Source: an uncultured Bacteroidales bacterium (GTDB taxonomy: Bacteria; Bacteroidota; Bacteroidia; Bacteroidales; Paludibacteraceae). From it: 64,000 nt of DNA. The stretch lies in contig CAMOJA010000007.1 in the NCBI GenBank assembly GCA_946616535.1, positions 1-64,000 of the forward strand. The letters are read 5' to 3'. Positions 27,671 through 35,849 of the stretch are shown piece by piece (positions within the stretch are counted from its first letter, which is position 1; every line of letters starts with the position of its first letter). The position numbers were made by a program, and so were the translations under genes. Below the pieces are notes generated by a model, which saw only the letters and a list, made by a program, of their open reading frames with translations, did no database searches and was not told where the DNA came from.

Positions 27671-29133
27671 TGTTGCTCTTCCAGTTTATCGATGTAAATC
27701 TTGTTTTTCGGAATGACGATACCTACGCGGTCGCCGTCGTCCCATACATCGTCCGTATTCACAAACAGGTCATAGCCCTCATCCGTCCGGATGGTCAGGT
27801 GATAGTGGTTACCCTTATAGAGGATGAAATGCACATCGCCGGCAATGAATCCGTCTTCCTCGTGGTCCTGCAGGTCGATGTCGCGGAATTTCACGCGTAC
27901 ACGCACTTGCTCACCGGGTTCGAAGCCTTCCAGCGCTTTCTCGTCCACATCCCAATCCGCATCCAAGAAACGCACTTTGCCGTTCTTCAGCACTTCGCCA
28001 TCCAGATAATTCCAGATATAGTGCTCTTTCTTCATGATCTGGATGTCTTCCGGTTTTACCAGCATGCCCACTTCTGTACCGGGCAGGAACTCATGGTAGT
28101 CCTGCACCATAAACTCATAGCCGTTCGCGGTCTTGACGGTCATCTCGTAATGCACGCCTTTGAAGATGCAGCTGGTCACCTCTCCGTACCATTTCGTGAA
28201 CTTACCCTTCGGCACGCGGTCTTCCGCATCATCCTCTTCCTGTCCGACGATCTTACCGCGCTTCTCATCTTCTTTGCGCCAGATATAGATATCCTCGGGC
28301 CGAATGACCACATCCACCGGGTTGTTCTCACCGAAACCTTCGTCGATACAGTCGAATTCCTGATCGTTGAACTCCACGCGGCGGTCACGGATCATCGTGC
28401 CGGAGAGGATGTTACTTTCTCCGATGAAATCGGCCACGAAGCAGTTCTGCGGCTCATTATAAATATCAGTAGGAGTACCGATTTGTTGAATTTTTCCTTC
28501 GCTCATCACGACCACGCGGTCCGAAAGCGTCAAAGCCTCTTCCTGATCGTGGGTGACGTAGATGAAGGTAATACCGAGTTTCTTATGCATCTCTTTTAGC
28601 TCCAACTGCATGTCCTTACGCATCTTCAAGTCCAGCGCCGCCAAGGGTTCGTCAAGCAACAGTACTTCCGGCTGGTTGACGATAGCGCGCGCGATGGCTA
28701 CACGCTGCTGCTGACCTCCGGAGAGCGAGTCCACATTACGGAACTCGTAGTCGCTCATGCCTACGGTCTTCAGCGCCTGTTTGACGCGTTTCATGATCGT
28801 GTCTGCGTCCAGTTTCTTCAGTTTCAAACCAAACGCCACATTATCATACACATTTAAATGGGGGAAAAGGGCATACTTCTGGAACACTGTGTTCACAGGA
28901 CGTTTGTGCGGCGGGGTCTGTGTGATATCTTCGCCTTTGAGCAGAATATCACCCTCTGACGCTACTTGAAAACCCGCGATACAACGCAACAACGTCGTCT
29001 TGCCGCAGCCCGAAGGACCTAAGATCGTGACGAATTCACCTTTCTTCACCTGAAGGCTTACGTCATTCAATGCAAACTTACCATCCTCGAATTGCTTCGA
29101 TACGTGGTTTACCTCGATAATAAATTTTTCCAT
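27667..29133 (-). CDS. potA: Spermidine/putrescine ABC transporter ATPase PotA with duplicated TOBE region
   Basis: 488 residues from the Met that begins [15 protein letters not shown]; a start 27 nt upstream is possible. ABC motifs: Walker A GPSGCGKT (about 39-46), signature [15 protein letters not shown], Walker [12 protein letters not shown], and H-loop. PotA is usually about 370 residues. The extra length is a second TOBE-like unit: [20 protein letters not shown] near the C terminus repeats [20 protein letters not shown]. The array is probably regulated through these C-terminal domains. The leader is about 155 nt long. Confidence 0.93.
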   Translation of the reverse strand: MEKFIIEVNHVSKQFEDGKFALNDVSLQVKKGEFVTILGPSGCGKTTLLRCIAGFQVASEGDILLKGEDITQTPPHKRPVNTVFQKYALFPHLNVYDNVAFGLKLKKLDADTIMKRVKQALKTVGMSDYEFRNVDSLSGGQQQRVAIARAIVNQPEVLLLDEPLAALDLKMRKDMQLELKEMHKKLGITFIYVTHDQEEALTLSDRVVVMSEGKIQQIGTPTDIYNEPQNCFVADFIGESNILSGTMIRDRRVEFNDQEFDCIDEGFGENNPVDVVIRPEDIYIWRKEDEKRGKIVGQEEDDAEDRVPKGKFTKWYGEVTSCIFKGVHYEMTVKTANGYEFMVQDYHEFLPGTEVGMLVKPEDIQIMKKEHYIWNYLDGEVLKNGKVRFLDADWDVDEKALEGFEPGEQVRVRVKFRDIDLQDHEEDGFIAGDVHFILYKGNHYHLTIRTDEGYDLFVNTDDVWDDGDRVGIVIPKNKIYIDKLEEQQ

Positions 29134-29297
29134 TTCTTCAACAAACTCTTGTTTTGTCAAGCAATCTAGATCGGATTCCGATAATCCTCAATCATAAAAA
29201 ACTTTGTTTTGGTTACACAATATTTCACGCGCAATACAATAATTATTTGCAAGCGCGTACGATGCACGCATAGGCGCGCACTCACGCAATTTCGCTG

Positions 29298-29329
29298 CAA
29301 AAGTACTATTAAATTTGCATATATGCAAG
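29298..29329 (-). promoter_or_regulatory. Promoter of the potABCD operon
   Basis: On the minus strand CTTGCATATATGCAA begins at 29329 and TACTTTTG at 29305 (24-nt register). The 29134-29297 stretch is untranslated leader with no structure I recognise. Confidence 0.7.
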
Positions 29330-29364
29330 AATTTAACAAAAAAAATCAAAAAAGTGCCCGAAAA

Positions 29365-29396
29365 TTTGCGTATATGAAAAAAAAGCAGTACTTTTG
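29365..29396 (+). promoter_or_regulatory. Promoter of the CAU tRNA gene
   Basis: TTTGCGTATATG at 29365 and TACTTTTG at 29389 (24-nt register). The roughly 110-nt 5' leader before the tRNA holds two small hairpins (CGAGA/TCTCG and CGGTT/AACCG). Confidence 0.7.
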
Positions 29397-29511
29397 CACC
29401 CGCTTTTAATCGAGAGAGTGTAATTCTCGAGAAAAACGGTTTACTTAACCGCTTTTCGAAAAAAGAGGTGATTAATCCGCTTTCTGGAATGTCTCCCTTT
29501 CGTATAAGCTT

Positions 29512-29585
29512 GGCGGGATAGCTCAGCTGGTTAGAGCGCATGATTCATAATCATGAGGTCCCCAGTTCAATCCTGGGTCCCGCTA
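29512..29585 (+). tRNA. tRNA with CAU anticodon (probably elongator tRNA-Met)
   Basis: 74 nt, cloverleaf complete: acceptor GGCGGGA/TCCCGCT, D arm AGCTCAGCTGGTTAGAGC, anticodon stem CATGA/TCATG with loop TTCATAA, T arm CCCAGTTCAATCCTGGG, discriminator A, no encoded CCA. An initiator tRNA is unlikely because the anticodon stem lacks three G-C pairs. A lysidine-modified Ile tRNA cannot be excluded from sequence alone. Confidence 0.9.
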
Positions 29586-29587
29586 CA

Positions 29588-29615
29588 AAAACCACCCCAC
29601 AACGGTGGTTTTTTT
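29588..29615 (+). terminator. Terminator of the tRNA gene
   Basis: AACCACC/GGTGGTT stem followed by TTTTT. Confidence 0.9.
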
Positions 29616-29734
29616 GATTATGAATCATGAGGTCCCAAGTTCTTATCTCGGATAAATCCTCGAACGATTATGTCTTCGCCATTTTCAATCCTGGGTCCCG
29701 CTACAAAAACCACCCCACAACGGTGGTTTTTTTG
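29615..29734 (+). pseudogene. Interrupted duplicate of the tRNA 3' half plus terminator (att-like)
   Basis: 29615-29641 copies the anticodon arm to the T arm of the tRNA at 29541-29567, except that the anticodon triplet reads ATG instead of CAT and one further base differs. About 43 unrelated bases follow. Then 29684-29734 repeats 29566-29616 exactly (51 bp: T arm, acceptor 3' strand, terminator). Duplicated tRNA 3' ends are typical of integrase attachment sites. Confidence 0.8.
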
Positions 29735-29912
29735 TGCTTTTTCTTGCACATGTCAAGAAAAGCAGTATCTTAGCGGCGGATCTTAATAAAATATCCGAAT
29801 CGCCTAAATTATTTGTGCCCCTTTCTAACGGGCATATATCTCGTAATATTCTTATTGTGAGCAATTTATAAAATACTTCACGCGGGTTTTGTGATAAAGC
29901 ATCGCATGTTCT
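29735..29912. other. Intergenic, 178 bp, no gene seen
   Basis: A weak promoter-like pair (CTTGCACATGTC near 29754, TATCTTAG about 23 nt later) and a small GCCC/GGGC hairpin near 29818-29835. No reading frame or RNA family is recognised. Confidence 0.4.
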
Positions 29913-29944
29913 ATTGCACATCTCGGAAATTTGTAGTACCTTTG
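29913..29944 (+). promoter_or_regulatory. Promoter of the 29971 operon
   Basis: ATTG at 29913 and TACCTTTG at 29937 (24-nt register). Confidence 0.7.
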
Positions 29945-29970
29945 CACCGTCATTTCAAAATCACGTAGGT

Positions 29971-30660
29971 ATGAAAAATTTTTTTGGATGTTTTCTTGTG
30001 TTCGCTGCGCTACTAACCGGCTGCGCCGATAAGCAGTCTGTTTTGCAAGAAGTGGCGCCTTTTCATTATGTCACGGTTAACGGTCGTAGCACAAAAACGA
30101 ATTTAGCATTAGTGCAAACGCCCGATACATGGCAAATAGGTATTACCTCCCGTCATGCGGATAGCCTCACATATTTCGTTTGTAATGACACATTGCACCT
30201 ATACATGCCTGCAGACGTGCGCTATCATTATGACATTACGTTAGGTGCACCTGAGTTTAGGAGTGTAGAGGCATGCCTGCTGAACACCCTTTATACGCCG
30301 GACACCTTGCTCCAGGACACTATGATGGTTCAGGCTACTTTGGTCAACACGATGCGGCTAAATGTACATGTAGCGCAGTTGCGTACCATTCATCGGTGTA
30401 ATAAAAATGCGTATCTTGCGGGAACGGCCGATATTGCATATTTAGGGAATGCGTTTGCCGATGTCGATCTGGATGCTTCTTGTCTGAAGACAAAGGACTT
30501 ACACTTGTGCATGGGGGAAGGAAAGGTGAAGGTTGATGTTTCTGACCATTTCTGGATACATGATTCATTCCAAAGTAAAATTATCTATGTGGGTTCTCCT
30601 GTCATTGAAGAGTGCAATTTGCAATGGAGCATTCTTTCCAATGCTTTCTTTTTCCAATAA
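29971..30660 (+). CDS. Lipoprotein, function unknown
   Basis: 229 residues from the ATG at 29971, chosen because it begins a lipoprotein signal (MKNFFGCFLVFAALLTGC) 27 nt after the promoter. The body is beta-rich with many Thr and Tyr and no domain I recognise. First gene of a three-gene unit with a membrane-anchored HTH protein and a membrane protein. Codon use is AT-richer than that of the flanking core genes, in line with the island. Confidence 0.7.
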   Translation: MKNFFGCFLVFAALLTGCADKQSVLQEVAPFHYVTVNGRSTKTNLALVQTPDTWQIGITSRHADSLTYFVCNDTLHLYMPADVRYHYDITLGAPEFRSVEACLLNTLYTPDTLLQDTMMVQATLVNTMRLNVHVAQLRTIHRCNKNAYLAGTADIAYLGNAFADVDLDASCLKTKDLHLCMGEGKVKVDVSDHFWIHDSFQSKIIYVGSPVIEECNLQWSILSNAFFFQ

Positions 30661-30672
30661 AACCAATAGCCT

Positions 30673-31146
30673 ATGACCATTGAATATTTTGATTATATAA
30701 AAATCGTCTGCATTGTCGCGTTCATCTTGATCGTTCTCATTGTATTGATCGGATTCCGAACCACGCTCCTTAAACGCCAATTGACGGATCTGCGAATTCG
30801 CTTGCTCGTCAATCAACGCGAACAGACTTTGCGTCATCAACTGCTCTTGAGTCAAATAAAAAAGCAATCTGACAAACCGAGCGCGGTGGAACAATTGCAG
30901 CAAATTTTCGGGGATAAAATGGATGCCTTGCGTCACCAGTATCCGGCTCTTACGGATATTGATATGCAAGTGTTACTGCTCATAGGTTTTGGAGTAGAGA
31001 ACCATGAAATATTGACATTTACAGGTATGTCCAAGCGCACTTATTACAAGCGTCGCCAACTTATTGCACAACGGATGAATACAACAGCCGCTCAACTCAA
31101 CACCATTGCCAAACAATTATTCTCGCCAAATACTTCAACCTTATGA
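30673..31146 (+). CDS. Membrane-anchored HTH protein (putative regulator)
   Basis: 157 residues. One N-terminal transmembrane helix (about 10-28, VCIVAFILIVLIVLIGF), a basic coiled region, then a LuxR-like helix-turn-helix (about 100-150, LLLIGFGVENHEILTFTGMS, then KRTYYKRRQLIAQRM). It resembles the C-terminal half of the regulator at 1677-2915 without the TPR part. It probably controls its own operon from the membrane, which is inference. It overlaps the next gene by ATGA. Confidence 0.75.
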   Translation: MTIEYFDYIKIVCIVAFILIVLIVLIGFRTTLLKRQLTDLRIRLLVNQREQTLRHQLLLSQIKKQSDKPSAVEQLQQIFGDKMDALRHQYPALTDIDMQVLLLIGFGVENHEILTFTGMSKRTYYKRRQLIAQRMNTTAAQLNTIAKQLFSPNTSTL

Positions 31147-31838
31147 AACGCCTTCAACAACTCCGCATTAAAGGAACCTTTGTATATTGTTTTAACCTTC
31201 TTTGGGCCTCCTTGGTTGGCTTCGCAATCGCGCACTTTTTGGCAGAACCAGAATCCCTGTTACACCATTACACGGCCTATCGCATCGGACGTGTTGTCTG
31301 CATCCTTATTCTTGTAGCCCAGGTATTACTTAACTACCGCAAACAAATTGTTGTTCCAACGCCAAGCGAACTCACATCTTCCGTCCGAAACGGTGATTTT
31401 AGTAATTCCTTTGCATGGCTTCACCTGTTAGCAATCCTGTCTTTCATTTTCTTTGTATTCGTCATATTTACACTTCCCCTTCCCCGCGCGTATATCCTTA
31501 CGCTCCCGCTTATGCACTGGATGGTAATTGCGTTTATCTGTATAATTTTCATTCTTCCAGACTTTCTATATTTCCGCGACCAATATGTGATTGAGGAAGA
31601 TATGCTTATTATCCGTGAAGGGTATGGCTTCTGCCGGAATCAAGAACTACGTATCCCCTTAGATACTATTGATGAAGTGTATCTCAAAAACACATGGACT
31701 CTACGTCCGACACTTTTCATTAACGTCAACGGCATCCACCGCCAACTTCACGCAACCACGCATTCCGTTGAATTGGCCATTGCTCTGGCATGCCACTTAC
31801 GGAAAAAAAATTTTAAAAAGATTTATTTGCACAATTGA
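31143..31838 (+). CDS. Membrane protein with C-terminal PH-like domain
   Basis: 231 residues. Four transmembrane helices (about 15-32, 42-60, 95-118 and 120-142) are followed by a soluble segment of about 90 residues (FRDQYVIEEDMLIIREGYGF, LRIPLDTIDEVYLKNTWTLR) that resembles bacterial PH-like domains. Function unknown. The promoter of the next transcript starts inside its last codons (31826). Confidence 0.65.
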   Translation: MKRLQQLRIKGTFVYCFNLLWASLVGFAIAHFLAEPESLLHHYTAYRIGRVVCILILVAQVLLNYRKQIVVPTPSELTSSVRNGDFSNSFAWLHLLAILSFIFFVFVIFTLPLPRAYILTLPLMHWMVIAFICIIFILPDFLYFRDQYVIEEDMLIIREGYGFCRNQELRIPLDTIDEVYLKNTWTLRPTLFINVNGIHRQLHATTHSVELAIALACHLRKKNFKKIYLHN

Positions 31839-31857
31839 AAAAAATGTAGTACCTTTG
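31826..31857 (+). promoter_or_regulatory. Promoter of the BspA-like gene and its leader
   Basis: TTTG at 31826 and TACCTTTG at 31850 (24-nt register). The -33 lies inside the preceding gene. Confidence 0.7.
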
Positions 31858-31859
31858 CA

Positions 31860-32126
31860 CTCGCTTTGGTGCAAGAAGTTTTTAAGCAAAATTACTTGCA
31901 GCAAAACTGACATATTGAAAAGCGTCTTATGCGCTTGTTTTGGTTTCTTTGAATCTGGTAAATTTGTAATCATCCGAAACAATGCGACACTAAGATGCCC
32001 ATAGTGTGTATTTCCGTACGCATGCGTACATTGTACATACGGGCGGGCTTCGGTGTTGCTGTTTGGATGAAAAGGCAATACCAGAGCCTAAAGAAACGAA
32101 ACAGCAACAGTGCAGTCCCGCTTTTT
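31860..32126 (+). ncRNA. Structured leader RNA with nested hairpin and terminator-like end
   Basis: The 338-bp gap before the BspA-like gene holds ACACTA/TAGTGT (31987-32008 region), the 14-bp perfect palindrome GTACGCATGCGTAC (32016-32029), and a nested structure at 32043-32121: outer GCGGG/CCCGC, inner GTTGCTGTTT/AAACAGCAAC (10 bp, perfect), innermost AGGC/GCCT with loop AATACCAGA. The outer stem is followed directly by TTTTTG, so the RNA could end at about 32126 (attenuator or free RNA) or read through into the gene. No Rfam family is named with confidence. Confidence 0.55.
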
Positions 32127-32180
32127 GTTAATGAAACTTTAAAGTTGCGCCCACAACAAAAACAGGGTATTAACATATGA
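31995..32180 (+). CDS. Possible 61-codon leader ORF overlapping the BspA-like gene by ATGA
   Basis: Starts ATG-CCC-ATA and ends TGA inside ATGA at 32177-32180. The peptide is basic (VWMKRQYQSLKKRNSNSAV). It runs through the hairpin structure, so it is either a translated leader that senses ribosome position on the hairpin or a chance frame. The ATGA overlap argues for translation; the strong base pairing argues for RNA function. Confidence 0.35.
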   Translation: MPIVCISVRMRTLYIRAGFGVAVWMKRQYQSLKKRNSNSAVPLFVNETLKLRPQQKQGINI

Positions 32181-35100
32181 GACAAAAATTCTTTTCCATC
32201 CTAATCTCTATTCTCGCGATTAGTACATTAGTAAGCGCGGAAACTGTTCAACTTTCCTTCTCCGGTGTAACAACTGAGGGGCGTTATTGCTTATTAGATA
32301 GCGTGAAGATTGAGAATCTGACACAAAACTGGACTCAAACGCTGGATTGTTCTATTGACACAACGTATGAACTACCGGTTGCACAAGTTCTTCCTACGAG
32401 CATTGATAATATTACTGTGTCTAATGATAGCAGATTGCTTTCGGTTAATCATGACTTTGCGTTGGGTAATACGATTGTCTCCATTAATCCCACGGATAAC
32501 GGTATTGTACGAATGCGCGTTATAGATATGGTAGGTCGCGTTATTATCGAGCACGCTGAATATCTCTCTGCTGGTTCCCATCAATATATATTACAACTAG
32601 GCACACCGCAAACATATATGCTCTCTGTTGTAACTGACACAGAACATGTTTCCGCTAAGATATTGAACATATCTGCCTCTGGTGGGTATGATTTGTCACG
32701 CATAGTATCATTGCCTTCTGCATTTCAAGTTCCATCCCGTCGTCAAGCACGGTCGGAGGGTGCAGACTTGATGCAATATACGGGCTATACCAATCAAAAG
32801 GGTGTTGCTGTAGCCAGTGAACCGATTACCCAATACCAGAGTAGTCCGGAGCAAATAGTGTTTCATTTCGCGCCTGTTGCAAAAGGACAAGAGGGAATGT
32901 ATGTCGGAATGATGGGATTTAATAATAATCTCTATCCCTATTCGTTTGATATTCTAACATCTTCTAATCTCTATGCACATCAGAATTTCGTTTCGAATCT
33001 GACTATGGCTAATGGAACTATTCTGTACCACGCTGTATATACTTCGTTAGGTAATCTCATTAATGCACCTGTTCCGGAGAAATTGGAGAATGTCTCGTTG
33101 GTGACTTTTACGGATGGTTTGGATATAGGCTCGTGGCGTATGAATAGCAAATATCCATCAGAAGCACTCTATCTAGCTGCCGTTAACAAACAAATCCATC
33201 GTACATATATTGATGGTATCAAATTAGATGCTTATTCAATAGGTGTGAAAGGTAGTGATGTGACGGATGAAGTGCGTTTCGAGAGCGATTTGCATCAGTT
33301 AGCGAGTGATTCGGCAAATGTGTTCAGCGTTTCCAATATGGATGAGGTTAATGCGCGTTTCCGTGATATCGCTGCTAAGATATATAATACAAAGGTAAAC
33401 TACTCTATGACTATCAAGTTACCGGCTCCCGATCCGGGAAGTATCATTCGTTTTACCTTTGATGATGTAACAGACGCCAACAATTCTCTGTACTATATTG
33501 AAGGAACATACAATTATGATTTCGGAGCTAGTATGGGTGTATTAAACGATGTAACATATAGTGGTATTGATTGCAGTAATGGAAGTACATGGACATCTGT
33601 ACCGGATGGTATCTTTGATATATTTACCATCCATAACATTGCCACGAACTTAGGAGAACGTGTCTCGACATCATACATGCGTCAATGGTCATATATACCA
33701 TCCACAAATAGCTGGCAAATCAATAGTGAGTTTGATCCCTCTACCAACTCATCCTCTACCGAAGAACGCACAAGTGCGTTGGTAATGCTTGTATTAGACT
33801 GTTCTTCATCATTGAGTAGTGATTTTAGCCAGATGCAGTCAGCAGCCAATAACTTCCTCAGTATTTTGGCCGGTTCTGGAAATATCTATAAACCTACTGT
33901 TTCAAGTGCAATTATTAATTTAAACGATTTGCAAGCGGTATTGAGTGCCACTATAACAAGTACCGGCAATCTGTCCATTACCGGCAAAGGTTTCTGTGTT
34001 AGTGAGAATCCGAATATGGATAATGCCGTTTTCTATTACATTGATGCAGAAGACGAGTTTAAGTACCTATTGACAGATCTTATTGAAGGCAAAACATATT
34101 ATGTTCGTCCATTTGCCGAAAACCGGCTCGGTAGAACATATGGTGAGGTATCTTCATTTATTGCCATTACAGCTACTTTACCAGAGGTTTCTCTCATTTC
34201 TACGAAAATCACAGATGTTGATAAAATAGCATGCACAGGGCAGATTATATTCGATGGAAATGCAGTTATTATCGAAAGAGGTTTTTGTTGGAGTCAAACC
34301 CCAAATCCTACGATTGATGATAATTTTATAATTACAGATGCGAACACTGAGACATTTAAGGATACGATTAAAAACTTAGAGACCAATACCGAGATATACA
34401 TTCGTGCATACGCAAAAAACAAAAAAGGAATAGTGTATAGCGATGAAGTATCCAATACGGCTATATCCGCTATCTTTTATACAGCAGATAATATAATAAC
34501 CTATCTCGACAGTACATATTTTGGCGGTGTTAGTATTTTGCGCCATGACTTCAACCAAGGGCATGGAACAATTATTTTTAGAGAAAAAATATCTATTATA
34601 GGAAAGAATGCTTTTATCAGTCGCCCCGGTTTGACATCTATTACTATTCCAAATAGTGTCACAAGCATTGGAGAAGGAGCATTCAAAGTTTGCACCGGTT
34701 TGATGTCTATTACTATTCCTAACAGTGTTATAAGTATTGGAGATGAAGCATTCTCTAGTTGTTCCGACTTAACCTCTGTGACGATAGGAAATAGCGTCAC
34801 AAATATTGGAAGTGGTGCTTTTGATGGCTGCTCTGGTTTGACTACTATTGACATCCCCAATAGCGTCACAAGCATTGAAGCCGGGGCTTTTGCAGGCACT
34901 TCTTTGACATCTTTTACATTTCCTAATAGCATATCAAGGATTAGTCCTAGAATATTTAACCGTTGTTTTAGTTTGACTTCTGTTGATATCCCTAATAGTG
35001 TCACATCTATTGGAGAACGAGCTTTTGCATACTGCGATGCTTTAACTTCCATAACTATTCCAAACAGTGTCACAAGTATAGAAGAGTATGCTTTTCAAAA

Positions 35101-35485
35101 TTGCAGCCAATTAACCTTTGTTGAAATTCCAAACAGTGTCATAAGTCTTGGAGATCATGCTTTCTCCGATTGCACTGGTTTGACTTCAATACAAATAGGA
35201 GAAAACATTACAACAATCAGTTATGGAGCTTTTTCTAGATGTTTTAGATTAACATCTGTTGAAATACCTAGCAACATTACAAGCATTGGAGATTATGCTT
35301 TCTCACGATGCACTGGTTTGACCTCTATGACAAGCAAAGCAACAACTCCACCAACATGTGGCTCCAATACATTCTATAATGTAAAGAAATCCATCCCTGT
35401 ATCTGTTCCGCAAGAATCAATCAGTGCATACACATCAGCCACAGGATGGGAAGATTTTACTAATATTCAAGCAATAAGTGAATAA
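32177..35485 (+). CDS. Secreted BspA-type leucine-rich-repeat protein with vWA-like and FN3-like parts
   Basis: 1102 residues. Signal peptide (about 1-21); a segment at about 95-165 resembling a type IX sorting-tail fold (INPTDNGIVRMRVIDMVGRV, then YMLSVVTDT); a degenerate von Willebrand A-like region (about 220-400, SLVTFTDGLDIGSW, YSIGVKGSDVTDE); a second MIDAS-like VLDCSSSLSS near 540; two FN3-like repeats (about 590-760, KGFCVSENPNMDNA, RGFCWSQTPNPTIDD); then about ten BspA LRR_5 units (about 815-1075, SITIPNSVTSIGEGAF). BspA-like proteins mediate adhesion. It ends with a typical post-LRR cap (PPTCGSNTFYNV). AT-rich, in the island. Confidence 0.85.
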   Translation: MRQKFFSILISILAISTLVSAETVQLSFSGVTTEGRYCLLDSVKIENLTQNWTQTLDCSIDTTYELPVAQVLPTSIDNITVSNDSRLLSVNHDFALGNTIVSINPTDNGIVRMRVIDMVGRVIIEHAEYLSAGSHQYILQLGTPQTYMLSVVTDTEHVSAKILNISASGGYDLSRIVSLPSAFQVPSRRQARSEGADLMQYTGYTNQKGVAVASEPITQYQSSPEQIVFHFAPVAKGQEGMYVGMMGFNNNLYPYSFDILTSSNLYAHQNFVSNLTMANGTILYHAVYTSLGNLINAPVPEKLENVSLVTFTDGLDIGSWRMNSKYPSEALYLAAVNKQIHRTYIDGIKLDAYSIGVKGSDVTDEVRFESDLHQLASDSANVFSVSNMDEVNARFRDIAAKIYNTKVNYSMTIKLPAPDPGSIIRFTFDDVTDANNSLYYIEGTYNYDFGASMGVLNDVTYSGIDCSNGSTWTSVPDGIFDIFTIHNIATNLGERVSTSYMRQWSYIPSTNSWQINSEFDPSTNSSSTEERTSALVMLVLDCSSSLSSDFSQMQSAANNFLSILAGSGNIYKPTVSSAIINLNDLQAVLSATITSTGNLSITGKGFCVSENPNMDNAVFYYIDAEDEFKYLLTDLIEGKTYYVRPFAENRLGRTYGEVSSFIAITATLPEVSLISTKITDVDKIACTGQIIFDGNAVIIERGFCWSQTPNPTIDDNFIITDANTETFKDTIKNLETNTEIYIRAYAKNKKGIVYSDEVSNTAISAIFYTADNIITYLDSTYFGGVSILRHDFNQGHGTIIFREKISIIGKNAFISRPGLTSITIPNSVTSIGEGAFKVCTGLMSITIPNSVISIGDEAFSSCSDLTSVTIGNSVTNIGSGAFDGCSGLTTIDIPNSVTSIEAGAFAGTSLTSFTFPNSISRISPRIFNRCFSLTSVDIPNSVTSIGERAFAYCDALTSITIPNSVTSIEEYAFQNCSQLTFVEIPNSVISLGDHAFSDCTGLTSIQIGENITTISYGAFSRCFRLTSVEIPSNITSIGDYAFSRCTGLTSMTSKATTPPTCGSNTFYNVKKSIPVSVPQESISAYTSATGWEDFTNIQAISE

Positions 35486-35503
35486 TATTAGTCATTATTT
35501 CTA

Positions 35504-35541
35504 ACTCCCGAAGTTCATTCATTCTTCGGGAGTTTTCTTTC
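35504..35541 (+). terminator. Terminator of the BspA-like gene
   Basis: ACTCCCGAAG/CTTCGGGAGT, a 10-bp stem followed by TTTCTTTCTT. Confidence 0.9.
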
Positions 35542-35612
35542 TTCAACCAGTCAAAAATACAAAATAATTTGTATCTCAAACGCTGAAAAATTGTACTAAA
35601 AAACGTATCGCT

Positions 35613-35644
35613 ATTGCATATATCAAGAAAAAGTAGTACCTTCG
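35613..35644 (+). promoter_or_regulatory. Promoter of the left twin leader
   Basis: ATTGCATATATC at 35613 and TACCTTCG at 35637 (24-nt register). Confidence 0.55.
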
Positions 35645-35784
35645 GCACGCCCTTATTTGCTGTGCAAACAAGGAATTCTCCGAAAGTACGTTCTTAGACA
35701 CAAGGGCACGATTGTTTCGCTCAATTTAGCGAACTCCAACTAAATCGCCAACAACCTGAATTAATACAAGCATTATTCATTTTT
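35645..35784 (+). ncRNA. Candidate small RNA, left twin (shared 5' hairpin)
   Basis: Directly after the -7 box comes CCTTATTTGC-TGT-GCAAACAAGG, a 10-bp hairpin with one mismatch. The same promoter end and hairpin recur at 36765-36805 (43 nt with two differences). The remainder (AATTTAGCGAACTCC region) has small hairpins (CGCT/AGCG, ATTTAG/CTAAAT) and ends in T8 before the Bro-N promoter. No coding frame is seen in the 364-bp gap. Confidence 0.4.
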
Positions 35785-35796
35785 TTTGTCAATTTA

Positions 35797-35828
35797 TTTG
35801 GTACTTCAAATTTTTTGTAGTAACTTTG
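35797..35828 (+). promoter_or_regulatory. Promoter of the Bro-N gene
   Basis: TTTG at 35797 and TAACTTTG at 35821 (24-nt register). The inverse of the promoter at 104-135 and nearly identical to it. Confidence 0.7.
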
Positions 35829-35849
35829 CACTCGAAAAAGAATGTTACC

